NCBI GenBank assembly: GCA_024449915.1
Contig: JAMZAV010000954.1
Location: 124,001 to 188,000, forward strand
DNA: 64,000 nt
Direction of reading: 5' to 3'
Origin: Sweltsa coloradensis
Lineage: Eukaryota > Arthropoda > Insecta > Plecoptera > Chloroperlidae
Shown: positions 9,480-19,546 of the stretch, in pieces
How positions within the stretch are numbered: the first letter of the stretch is position 1
Layout of the letters: each line of letters opens with the position of its first letter
Translations under genes and position numbers: made by a program
The notes under the pieces: generated by a model
Database searches by the model: none
What the model saw: only the letters and a program-made list of their open reading frames with translations
What the model was told of the DNA's origin: nothing

Positions 9480-12000
9480 TGCATATTAGTGGAATTTTCT
9501 AAGGCACGTTTGAAATAAAAAATGGCCCTTTATTACACGTCCCCTTTGGGGGGAAACTTCTCACAAAATTTTTGCCCCAAAAACACGCAAAAATATGAAT
9601 ACCCCAAATTGCCCCTTAGTCAGCATATTTTGACCAAAACCCCAATTGCCCTTTACAAAAAAAAATATTTCGATTTACAGTAGAGGCTGAAAAGGGTAAG
9701 TCAATAAGCCCAAAATATTTTTTTGGAAAAAATTTTCGTCCCCATTTTAAATTTCTTATGGGGGGTTTTTGCCGAGGGGGAACCTAAAATCAAAAAAAAA
9801 CTAATTTTTTACAACTTTTTAGGGGTCAAGGGGGAAAATTAAAATTTTTTCTGTGTTTTACTTTTTTTACTTGCGGGTTCGAAAATCTTTAATTTGGTTT
9901 CTAGCAGGTCCCCTGGTGACCCCCTTGGAGATTCGTACCCGCTGAGGAAAGTGAGTTAATTTAAATAAAGTACCTCAGCGGGTTTTAGAAACTCCAAGAG
10001 CCCCACCAGGGATATGCTAGACCAAGTACGATTGCGAACTGAAATTATGAATGAACCCTAAAAAGCAAAAGACTTTAAAATTTTTATCAAAATTTTATTA
10101 TTTAAAATCCATTCCCCCTTCCTTTACACCTTGGGGCGGACCCTAAAACAGCAAAAATGTATTATACCCTTAAAAATTTGACGTCCCCTTTTTCCCAAAA
10201 TTCTTTAAAAAAACCCTATTATTTATACCTACATATAAATTTAAAATTAAATCCCCAAAATTTTTTCCAAAGTACTCAAACATCACTCCCCCTCATTTCT
10301 TTTAAAACAACAAATTTTTTTTGTTTTCCTAGGGGTTAAAAGAATCTATAATTTTTTCCCAATTTAGGGGTTTTGGCTCAAAAAAGTAAAATGTAAAAAT
10401 TTAAAAAAATTTTTCAAATATTAAAATTTAAAAAAAAAATTAACCAGGGGTTTAAAAGTTTTTTCTTAGATTATTTTTTAAAAAGGGGCTAAAAACTTAC
10501 GAGAAACGTCGGTTTAGTTAGACTGCTGGGCTGTTCCGGCAAGTGTACTGTGGGCAAGTTTTTTGAAAGGGGGGTGCTTTATATATGGGGCCGTTTCAAA
10601 TGCGTACCATACACCGAGGTTTTTTTCCCCTTTACCAATTTGAACTTTAAGTTGATATTGTTTTTTAAGGGGACGCATTGCCAAAACCCCCGGGCCCCAA
10701 AAATCCTTTCACTCTATGAAAACGTGCCCGTCAGGGGGGCGACAAAGGGGGTTTTTATTTAGTGTGGAAAATTTCGGTTTTTTTTCTAAGAAAAACATTT
10801 CGGGGGAAATGTAAAGTTTTCCTGGACCGTGGGGGGCCTGAGGGCGTCCCCCCGGTAGTGCTTTGGGCTGGAAAAGACAGCCCCCCAAAACTTTTTTTAT
10901 TTTTCATATTGCAAATAGTGACATATTTTAAATAGGATTAATTGGGGCTTTTTCGGGTAATCTATGAATTTGTGAAAATCCACATACCGTCATTTTAAAA
11001 AACTTGTATGTGTTTTACCCACAAAAAAGTGGGGTTTTTTTATTTTATTATTAAAATATTTTACGTGGGTTTTAAACCTTAAAAAGTTTTTTTTTAAACA
11101 TTCGACTATGAAAAACCCTCCAAAAATAAATATTTAAAAGAATGCCCTTTTTGGGGATTTTCGTGGTCGATATTTTTTTTAGTTTAAAAAGACACCCTAT
11201 AAATTTTTGTTTGGCTTATAAACAAAAAAAAAAGAATACATTAATTTAAATATGACGTTTTTTTATGTTAGTACTTTGACGAAATAAAAAAAGTGACTGC
11301 AAAAGGGGTTTGAACCCGGGGAAACCCAAGCTTTTCCCGGCTATTTTCCCTTTCCAAAATGAGCTTTTGCAGCCACCAAATTTTAAAAATGTTCCCAATT
11401 TTTTGGTTTGTTTATACATTGTTAATAACGTGTGTAAAAATCACATTGCACTGCCTTTTTTGGGGCTAAATATAAATTAAATGGAGAATACAAACCCCCC
11501 TTCCCGTAACCCTAGGGGTTGGGGGTTATGATGTTTAACCTTGGCTTTACCCGTAGGGCCCACTATGGGCGTTGTTATGAAAGTCTTTAGACCAAAAAAA
11601 TTTAAAAAAAAATGAAAAACACCGGGGATCGAACCCGGGACCTTGGCTTTCCGGGGGGCTTTTGCTCTTGCCAAAATGAGCTATGCCGGGCCACCAAATT
11701 TAAAAAATGTTTTAATTCTTGGGCTGTTTATACTTGTTAAAAACGTTTTGTAGATCACATTGCACTGCCTTTTAAAATACAATAAAAAAACTGGAGAATA
11801 CAAAAACCAAATTTAATGTAAACCCCAGAGTTGGGGTATATTGGGTTTTAATTTGGGTTTTTTAGTAGGCGACCCCTTGACGTTTTTTATGTTAGTACTT
11901 TGGACAGAAATAAAAAAGTAACTGCACCGAGGATCAAACCCGGTACCCAAAACTTTCCGGTTTTTAGCTTTTACAAATGAGGGTATGCAGCCCCCCAATT
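9480..12000 (+). repeat. Noisy direct copy of the 43.9-46.2 kb locus
   Basis: It matches the clean locus block by block: the AACACGCAAAAATATG block (9580), the CTAGCAGGTCCCCTGGTGAC palindrome (9900-10040), the TTAGACTGCTGG block (10518), and three minus-strand tRNA-like copies (about 11290-11370, 11615-11690, 11915-11990). At about 11952 it lacks the 0.62-kb MITE found at 46181-46802, so it preserves the empty site. Confidence 0.8.
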
Positions 12001-12264
12001 TAAAAAGGGGGGGAATTTGTCTTTTTTTTGTAAACCTTTGGAAAAAAGCCCCCAATTTTTACGCTTGTTGTTTAGCGGGGGCACCCGGGACGTGCCAAAA
12101 ACGACCCGAGTACGAAATGCCCATAAGTAACATATAAAAAAGTCTTTTTTAAAGGGCTTGACCAATTTTGCTGAAAATTGTAAAAATAGGGGAGAATGGA
12201 AAAAAACCACCGCCCTTTTAGAGGGGCCCTTGGGCATCCTTTTTTTTTAGGGGGAAAACTATTT

Positions 12265-12710
12265 TACTCTTGATTTTTTCTAGGTGGCAGTAAATAGTGA
12301 CCAAAAAAATTTTTGTGGGAAATTTTCGTTGCCATGGTAACGGGACTATTGTTATAATGTAATTTTCCATTTTACACTACTTATCGGATCAAAATAAAAA
12401 TAAACATATTTTGTGATCGGACGGACATTCTAAATGATTTGGCCACCTCAATTTTGTCCCGTTTATTTTTAAAAAAAAAAAATTTCGATTAACTTTAAAG
12501 TAACTTTTTTAAATTTTAAAAAATTTTGCCACAAAACTATACCGCAAGCCCCCTAGGTGGGGATTACATTGTTGCAAAATTTTTAGGTTCCCATCAGAGA
12601 AAAGGTGCGACCTGTAAAACGAAGCAAATTTTAAAAGAAAAAAAAAAAAAAAAACCAAAAAACGGCCATAAGAGTTTAAGTGGAGGGCGCTCGCTTCGCT
12701 CGCCCCAAAA
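12265..12710 (-). repeat. Noisy copy of family C repeat
   Basis: The reverse complement matches 31353-31795. It shows GTTGCCATGGTAACG, GATCGGACGGACATTCTAAA and CTAGGTGGCAGT in reversed order, ending at GCTCGCTTCGCTCGCC. Confidence 0.65.
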
Positions 12711-12857
12711 ACTTTTTTATTTTTTACAAAACCGACAAAAAATTAACAATTTTTTTACATTGTTTTCAAAAAAAAGTCCCATAAATTTAGGGCAATTTTT
12801 TTTTAAATTGTTAACAAAAAAAGTCTAAAAAAAAAATTTTTACAGTTTTAAATTAGT

Positions 12858-14795
12858 GGTGCATTTGCTTAGTTTGGTAAGAAAATAGCCCGGACGACAA
12901 AGGGCCCCGGTTCGATCCCCCGGGGTAAGGGCACTTTTTTTAATTTCTGTTTAATTTTTAACATATATAAAATTATATATTTTTTACCTTGGCTTTAAAA
13001 GAGCGACTAAGACGGGTGTTTTGTTAGTACTTAAAGACAGAAATTAAATAAGTTACACACCGAGGACGAACCCGGGGCCTTAGCTGCCCGGGGTATTTTA
13101 CTTACCAAAATGAGCTATGCAGCCACCAATTTTTAACCGTTTTAATTTTTGGTCCAGGGTTTCTAGACATATAAATATAAAGTATTTAAAAATTTAATTT
13201 TACTAAAAATACTTTTGTGGGTTCATAGCAGTAGTCCCCCAAAAAAAATTTTTCCCCCGACTGGGGGGTTTGAAAACCCCGGGGAAAACCCCCCGGGGGG
13301 CAAAAATTTTCGACAAAAGCTAAAGAAAACAATAACATGGGCCTCCAAAACTGGCTTAGTTTTAAAAAACCCAATTCATACAACTCCCAAATCATGGGAT
13401 TGTAAAAAATGAAACTTTTTGTTAAAAAACAGGTAGAATGATTTTAAAAAGAAAATTTCTTAACATACAAAAACACTGTTCTTGTAAGAAATACTAAAAT
13501 AAAAAAAAAAAAAATAAATAAAGTTTTTTCTTACAAGAACAGGGTATTCCAAAAATTTCAATTTTTAAAAACAAGATGAAAAACTGGGGGTTTTTCCATG
13601 CGATCTTTTTTAGATTTGACCCGTACATTTGGGAGTTTCTGTTGGATTTTTTGTCCCTGGAAGTCAACAGTCACAACAATAACAGTTTAGTAAAGGTTTT
13701 TTTTTCTGTTGTTTCGGTAGGGTTTATTGGCAGGGGCTATGGCACCCTTAAGCCCGGGGTTCTGGGTTTTGAACCCCCGTAAAGGGGAAAAGTTTTTTAA
13801 AAACTGTAGGGAAACAATATCCCAAATTATATAATATAAAATAATATGTTAGTACTTAAAAAAAAAAATTAAAAAAGTAAAATAAAACCCCCGGGGGGAA
13901 ACCCGGGGCCTTAGCTGCCGGGGTAGTTTCTTACCCCGAGCTATTTCAGCCACCAAAATTTATAACCGTATAATTTTTGGGCAGTTTTCGGGCATTTAAA
14001 AATATAAAAAAAAAATTTTTATATTTACTAAAAAATAGTTAGTGATTCATAGGGAGTAGTCGAAAAAATTTTGGGGGGGTCCGACTGGGTTCGGGAAACC
14101 CCGAACCCCCCGGGGGGCAAACTTTTTCGACAAATGCTATGAAACAATAAATATGTCCCCAAAAACGGCTTTTTGCTTAAAAACCTATATTATACAATCC
14201 CCAAAATCATGGGTTGTTAAAAATGAAAAATAGTAGAAAGGAAGGGAAAGATTATTAAAATGAAATTTCTTAACATACCAAAACACTGTTCCCTTTTAAG
14301 GGGAAAAACTAAAAAAAAATAAATAAATAAATAAAAATATTTTTTACCAAAAACAAATGATTGTCCCCTAATTTTTATTTTTTTACAAGTGAAACTGGGT
14401 TTTTTTTCTATGCGATCTTTTCAGATTTGCAGCTACATTGCAAGGGCTTCTGTTGGGTTTATTTTCATGGGAATCAACAGTAAAAAAATACAGTTTGTAA
14501 AGGGTTGTTCGGGTTTTCCCCCGGTAGCTTTTTGGCCCGAGCTAGGCACGTTAAGCCCGGGGGTTCTGGGGTTTGAACCCCCCGGGCAGGGCAAAAAGTT
14601 TTTTGGGCAAAATTTATGAATCCAAAATTTTAAAATATTATCTATAATTGTTATATATTTATTATTTTTATATTATATATATGTTGTTTCTATAGATAGA
14701 AATTAAAAAAAGTAACTACAAAGGGGTAAAGAAACCCCCGGGGCCCTTTGCTTACCGGGGCTTGCTCTTACCCAAATGAGGGTTTTGCGGCCACA
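12858..14795. repeat. Cluster of noisy tRNA-like copies and unit repeats, right side
   Basis: tRNA-like copies lie at about 12858-12935 (+), 13050-13125 (-), 13880-13955 (-) and 14715-14795 (-). Between them are two reversed copies of the 6277-6560 unit (13180-13540, 13990-14340) with A-rich runs. Error density is as high as in the rest of the core. Confidence 0.55.
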
Positions 14796-15039
14796 ATTTT
14801 AAAAAAAATCTAATTTTTTTCTATCTTTAAAATACTAACATACCAGCGTCCCCTAGTCGCCTACTATAAAGCCCCAAGGGAAAACCCAAAAATTTTATTT
14901 TATATATAACTAAGAAATTTTTTCCGGGGTATGGTTAACCTTGAGAAATGGGCAGGGGGATTGGGGTTTCCCCAAAAACGTTAATATAAAACTTATTTAA
15001 CTCGGGAAAATCGAAAAATTTCATTTTGTTTACATTATA

Positions 15040-15500
15040 TCCCAGAAAAATCACGGTAAAAAAAAAATATATATACCTTTTATATAAAATATTATTTTAA
15101 AATATAATTTTTATATATAATATATGACAGGTTTAGGTTTTCCGTGATTTCTTAAGGCAACGTTTTTTGGTTTATAATTTTTTAGCAATTTTTTTAAGTC
15201 CCAAAACCATTTTGAAAACATGACAATAACAAAAGAAAAACCCAAAAAAATTTTACTTTCTAAGGGAAACTAAAAACATGGGTTAACGTTAAATCTATGA
15301 AAACAAAAATTTTGGCTAAATTAAAAGGGGTGGTTAATCAACCTTGACTTTTAAAAGTAAAGCTTTAGCAGTAGGGGCCAAATAAAAAAAAAGAAACGTA
15401 AAATGAATTAGCATGAAACGTTTCAAATAAAAAAAAAAAAAATCACTCCCACACGGGTAACCGAAAACTAAAAAAGGACATAATTTTAAAAACGTGGGAA
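15040..15500 (-). mobile_element. Noisy inverted copy of the 5720-6092 foldback
   Basis: CACTCCCACACGGGTAACCG and AGGACATAATTTTAAAAACG near 15440-15490 are the damaged reverse complement of 5730-5800. The inner GAAACGTTTC.AAATAA block is also present. Confidence 0.6.
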
Positions 15501-15539
15501 AACCTTCATTTGAATAATTTTATAATTTTGCAGACATTG

Positions 15540-15745
15540 TATTTTCGGGGAGTCCGTGTGGTTTTATTATTTGTTGCAGTGTGTGTTAAGAAGGAAGGTT
15601 TTGTTTGTTTTGATATTGTTTTATGTTTTAAATTTCCTTGAAGATGGGCAGGGAGAACTGCCCGAAACGTTGGAACTAATAATAAAACCACACGGACGAC
15701 CCGAAAATACAATGTCTGCATATTCAATCCGTGAAAGTCTGCGAT
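15540..15745 (+). mobile_element. Foldback arm pair with hammerhead-like motif
   Basis: TTGAAGATGGGCAG..CTGCCCGAAACGTT at 15638-15673 reproduces a stem II flanked by TGAAGA and GAAAC. The outer arms GTATTTTCGGGGAGTCCGTG (15540) and CACGGACGACCCGAAAATAC (15692) are inverted. The first core nucleotides read CTTGAAGA instead of CTGANGA, so it is probably inactive. Confidence 0.55.
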
Positions 15746-15749
15746 ATAA

Positions 15750-15769
15750 CATATATATATATATATACA
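15750..15769. repeat. (TA)n microsatellite
   Basis: Short TA run between the foldback and the tRNA-unit tail (GCGTCATAGTCGCCGACTATAAAGCC). Confidence 0.85.
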
Positions 15770-15853
15770 ACACAACAGCGTCATAGTCGCCGACTATAAA
15801 GCCAAGGCTAAACATAAAATATATGTGAGTACTTTAGACAGAAATTAAAAGAG

Positions 15854-16400
15854 TGGCTACACCGGGGATCGAAACCAGGACCTTAGCTATGCGGGCTATG
15901 CTCTTACCAACATATACATATACAATTCATTTATTAAGCTTCATCAGCTATTACACACATTACAATACAATACATTTCATACATTACATTTATTTCTAGT
16001 AACTCTTTCTAATTGTGCGGTTGATAAACAAATATATATGTTATACATTCAGATTTAAATTTTAACAAGTTTTTTTGTTATATTTTTTATACTTTTAGAC
16101 AATTTATCAAACATTCTTAATCCAGCATAAAAAAACTGATTTTTGAGTTGCAACTTTGTTCACATCTTTAACATTAAAATTTTTTATTGACCTTGTTTTA
16201 TGTTCATGTACATTATTATTATATGATTTGAATTTGTTAAAATATGCTGGCAAACAATCATTTTTTAGTTTAAATATAAATACCAAAACATCGTAATGAA
16301 GCTTCTGTCTGACACACATCCAATTCAATGTTCTTAGCATAGTTTTTATACTTGTATACCTATTACACTTTAATTTGTAATCTAACTGAGCTATGCAGCC
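15854..16400 (-). pseudogene. tRNA-like sequence split by a LINE tail (inverted copy)
   Basis: The acceptor/T half is at 15854-15911 and the head at 16384-16400, with the LINE fragment between them. It is the inverted counterpart of 4831-5378. Confidence 0.7.
15912..16383 (-). mobile_element. LINE 3' fragment (inverted copy)
   Basis: The reverse complement of this stretch is a close copy of 4848-5323, with point and indel differences. One example is the Q-K-S region, where AAAAATCAATATTTTATG becomes AAAAATCAGTTTTTTTATG. The C-terminal LINE reverse-transcriptase peptide (LPAYFNKFKSYN, HEHKTRSIK) is readable in 16107-16340 and then frameshifts. The differences suggest a duplication that has aged, not a mere assembly copy. 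Confidence 0.7.
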
Positions 16401-16546
16401 ACCAATTATTTGAAACTGTCTAATTTAAGGTATGTTTTGTAACATTGTACAAAATTGTCTAATTTTTTGTCAGTTTTGTAACAATGTACAAAACAGACCA
16501 AAAAAATGTACAAAACAGACCAAAAACTATGCAGTTTTAAATTTGT

Positions 16547-16618
16547 GGCTGCATAGATCAGTTGGTAAGGGCATAGCCTGGAAAGCTAAGGTCCCGGGTT
16601 CTATCCCCGGTGTAGTCC
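16547..16618 (+). tRNA. tRNA-like sequence in a repeat
   Basis: 72 nt, A box TAGATCAGTTGG, B box GGTTCTATCC, acceptor ends GGCTGCA/TGTAGTC. It is the inverted twin of 4613-4683 and shares its diagnostic changes. Confidence 0.5.
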
Positions 16619-16664
16619 CTTTTTTAATTTCTGTCTAAAGTACAAACATGTATATATATTTCTT

Positions 16665-16715
16665 GATGTGTGGGAGATCCGTGGTTCGATTCCCGGTTGG
16701 GGAGGACTTTTTTAA
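16665..16715 (+). repeat. 3' half of a different tRNA-like repeat
   Basis: GTGGTTCGATTCCCGGTTGG is a good B box and T arm, followed by the same ACTTTTTTAATTTCTG tail as the main family. A related T arm is at 26300-26340 on the minus strand. Confidence 0.45.
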
Positions 16716-16738
16716 TTTCTGAATTGTAGTAAATAAAA

Positions 16739-16764
16739 AAAAATGTATATATATATATATATAT
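16739..16764. repeat. (TA)n microsatellite bounding the PLE on the left
   Basis: TA run immediately outside the left Penelope-like terminus; the right terminus at 22345 also enters (TA)n. Confidence 0.9.
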
Positions 16765-17109
16765 GTAGATGTGGATTCTGCGGTGATTTGCCCTGTGTTT
16801 GAGTTGATGGCTCTAAAAAGAACCGTTCTTCTCGACGTTTCGAAAAGCTGTGGCTTTCCATCTTCAGGAGTCGATGCTGAGTCTGTGACGGACGGCAGTC
16901 GAATGGCATGAGCTCACTTCGTGCCTCCTTATATAGCCTGGCCTGGTAACCAATCAGGGCTCAGACGCGACCTGATTGGTGCGGGCGTTGTACCCCTGCG
17001 CCCTGATTCGTGCGCGCGTTGTACTCCTGTGTACGCGCCCTACTCCTGGTATTGCAAGCTGGCGGTCCAGATGATGGTTGTACCGTGGAGTCAGTGATGG
17101 TCTGAGAAG
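16765..17109 (-). repeat. Penelope pseudo-LTR, inverted copy
   Basis: The reverse complement matches 19160-19546 and 21970-22345. It includes GATTGGTTACCAGGCCAGGC, a TATATAAGG box, and the hammerhead-like stretch at 16829-16873. A TATA-like element 50-60 bases ahead of the hammerhead suggests promoter function in the pseudo-LTR. Confidence 0.75.
16829..16873 (-). ncRNA. Hammerhead-ribozyme-like motif (PLE pseudo-LTR)
   Basis: On the minus strand: CTGAAGA, then stem II GGAAAGC/GCTTTTC with a CACA loop, then GAAA and CGTC. Stem I is short (CTC/GAG). One extra U lies between the CUGANGA box and stem II. Hammerheads in PLE pseudo-LTRs are an established feature; activity here is inferred. Confidence 0.5.
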
Positions 17110-18412
17110 TTATTTTTCTCCTCTTGTCCAACTTCTTAGGCGATGGCGAGATCTGTGGCGAGCCTCGTCGTCCGGTTCCACTGGTTGAACCGTGATGGAA
17201 GCGATGATGTGGTTTCCAAGCACTGGGGAGGCAACTCCCATCGTCCCGCTTGTTGAGGTTATGAGGCCGCTTTTCAATCTCCACCCTTTCCCGGACTTCG
17301 CGAGGAGGAAGTTATCAATGGTGGCAATGCAATGGGTATCAGTGAAGTTAATCGCATGTCCAGTTTGTTCCACATGTTGGGCAAGAGCAGAGGAGGTGAC
17401 CTTACTGGTCACATTTCTAGAATGCTCCTGGACACGGACAGAGATCTTCCTGCCAGTTTGGCCGATGTATGATTGGTTGCACTCACCGCATGGGACCTCA
17501 TACACACCTTACCCTCCAAGGGAATACGGTCCTTAGCAGTTCTCAGGAGACTACCTATTTGTCTGTCAGTGTTGAAGATGGTCTTGATGTTGGCAGCTGC
17601 TAGTAACTTTTGATGCGTTCTGAAGAGCCCTTCACATAAGGCAGAAAGGCATAGGATACAGGGTCAATCTCCTCCTTAGTCTCATTACTGGTGGTCTTAG
17701 GCTGCCTATTCCAAGCCTTGTTGAATAGTCGGTTAGGAAAGCCATTCTTCAGCAGAGCTTCACGTAAAGCCTTGGCTTCAGCCTTGATGTGGTCTCCATC
17801 AGAGATGCGTTTTGCGCGAGTAGCAAGTGTGTAGGCAACGGATCTGATCTGGGCTGGGGCATGGTGAGAAGTGGCGTGCAGGTATCGGTTAGTGTGCGTC
17901 GGCTTCCGATAGACGGTATGGCCAAGGCTGCCATCGGGTCTCTTCATTACGAGGACGTCCAGGAAAGGTAATTTACCTTCGACTTCCAACTCTATGGTGA
18001 ACTTAATGTTGGGGTGGACCGAGTTGAGATGGTCATGGAACTCGGCTAGCTTCTCTTTGCCGTGTTGCCAGATGGCAAAGCAATCATCGATGTAGCGTCG
18101 CCAGCATCGGGGTTTAAGAGGAGCTGAATCCAGAGCTTTGGTCTCGAAATCCTCCATGAACAAGTTGGCAACCACCGGTGAGAGTGGTGATCCCATCGGG
18201 GCGCCTTCCACTTGCTTATAGAAACAACCATCGTAGATGAAGTACGTGGTAGACATGCAATGTCTAGTTAAGTTCGCAAGGTGGTCTGGTAGGTGCAGTT
18301 TGTCACGGATGATGTCCAAAGCTTCATCAACTGGTACTTTAGTGAAGAGTGATACAACGTCAAAACTGACTAACATATCTCGTGGTTCTAACTCTATATC
18401 TCGTATGATATC
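17110..18412 (-). pseudogene. Penelope-like ORF, inverted 5'-truncated copy (RT + GIY-YIG)
   Basis: On the minus strand the reading frame runs from the RT palm into the endonuclease. RT motifs are clear: SFDVVSLFTKVP (motif A), QVEGAPMGSPLSP (motif B), YIDDCFAIW (catalytic YxDD) and KLPFLDVLV. Near 17110-17505 the frame shifts into a GIY-YIG domain: YEVPCGECNQSYIGQTGR, then RVQEHSRN and SALAQHVEQTGH. PLE proteins of this class nick DNA with GIY-YIG and reverse transcribe at the break. The copy stops abruptly at 18412, where a plus-strand copy begins. An ORF that appears to continue to 18559 is a chimera: its first 49 residues are antisense to the neighbouring copy. Confidence 0.85.
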
Positions 18413-19150
18413 CATGCCCCAGCCCAGATCAGATCCGTTGCCTACACACTTGCTACTCGCGCAAAACGCATCTCTGATGGAGACCACATCAAGGCTGAAG
18501 CCAAGGCTTAACGTGAAGCTCTGCTGAAGAATGGCTTTCCTAACCGACCTATTCAACAAGGCTTGGAAATAGCAGCCTAAGCACCAGTAATGAGACTAAG
18601 GAGGAGATTGACACCTGTATCCTATGCCTTTCTGCCTTATGTGAAGGGCTCTTCAGAACGCATCAAAAAGTTACTAGCAGCTGCCAACATCAAGACCATC
18701 TTCAACACTGACAGACAATAGTAGTCTCCTGAGAACTGCTAAGGACCGTATTCCCTTGGAGGGTAAGGGTGTGTATGAGGTCCCATGCGGTGAGTGCAAA
18801 CCAATCATACATCGGCCAAACTGGCAGGAAGATCTCTGTCCGTGTCCAGGAGCATTCTAGAAATGTGACCAGTAAGGTCACCTCCTCTGCTCTTGCCAAC
18901 ATGTGGAACAAACTGGACATGCGATTAACTTCACTGATACCCATTGCATTGCCACCATTGATAACTTCCTCCCTCGCGAAGTCCGGGAAAGGGTGGAGAT
19001 TGAAAAGCGGCCTCATAACCTCAACAAGCGGGACGATGGGAGTTGCCTCCCCAGTGCTTGGAAACCAATCATCGCTTCCATCACGGTTCAACCAGGGAAA
19101 CCGGACGACGAGGCTCGCCACAGATCTCGCCACCGCCTAAGAAGTTGGAC
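18412..19150 (+). pseudogene. Penelope-like ORF, direct truncated copy (RT end + GIY-YIG)
   Basis: It begins at CATGCCCCAGCCCAGATC, which corresponds to 21218 of the long copy, so most of the RT is missing. The GIY-YIG part is readable with frameshifts: GQTGRKISVRVQEH, then HAINFTDTHCIATIDNFL. It leads directly into a pseudo-LTR at 19151. Direct tandem copies of this kind are typical of PLEs and create the two pseudo-LTRs around the following full body. Confidence 0.8.
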
Positions 19151-19546
19151 AAGAGGGAAAAATAACTTCTCAGACCATCACTGACTCCACGGTTACAACC
19201 ATCATCTGGACCGCCAGCTTGCAATACCAGGAGTAGGGCGCGTACACAGGAGTACAACGCGCGCACGAATCAGGGCGCAGGGGTACAACGCCCGCACCAA
19301 TCAGGTCGCGTCTGAGCCCTGATTGGTTACCAGGCCAGGCTATATAAGGAGGCACGAAGTGAGCTCATGCCATCGACTGCCGTCCGTCACAGACTCAGCA
19401 TCGACTCCTGAAGATGGAAAGCCACAGCTTTTCGAAACGTCGAGAAGAACGGTTCTTTTTAGAGACATCAACTCAAAAAACACAGGGCAAATCACCGCAG
19501 AATCCACATCTACATCTACCAGCGGCCCTGAAAGCCTAAGAATCCA
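19151..19546 (+). repeat. Penelope pseudo-LTR (left, direct)
   Basis: Matches 21965-22345 almost base for base from the ACTGACTCCACGGT region to AAGAATCCA. It carries TATATAAGG at 19340. Beyond 19546 the sequence runs into the element body, whereas the right copy runs into (TA)n. Confidence 0.75.
19403..19448 (+). ncRNA. Hammerhead-ribozyme-like motif (PLE pseudo-LTR)
   Basis: CTGAAGA at 19408, stem II GGAAAGC/GCTTTTC, GAAA at 19434, CGTC ending at 19441. Same arrangement as 16829-16873 and 22205-22250. Confidence 0.5.

Larger units (their letters stand above)
6450..15520. other. Low-fidelity sequence (probable unpolished long-read gap fill)
   Basis: Over about 9 kb the base composition changes abruptly. 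Runs of A, C, G and T are inflated, for example a C run of about ten at 6686. Known repeats are recognisable but peppered with substitutions toward the neighbouring base and small indels. The clean copy at 43900-46180 lines up with 9480-12000, and in inverse orientation with about 7090-9470, feature for feature. All ORFs in this interval are unreliable and none is called. Confidence 0.85.

Noticed and set aside
17600..18559. 319-aa minus-strand ORF taken as a single protein
   Set aside because: Its first 49 residues are antisense to the neighbouring plus-strand PLE copy; only the part below 18412 is RT.
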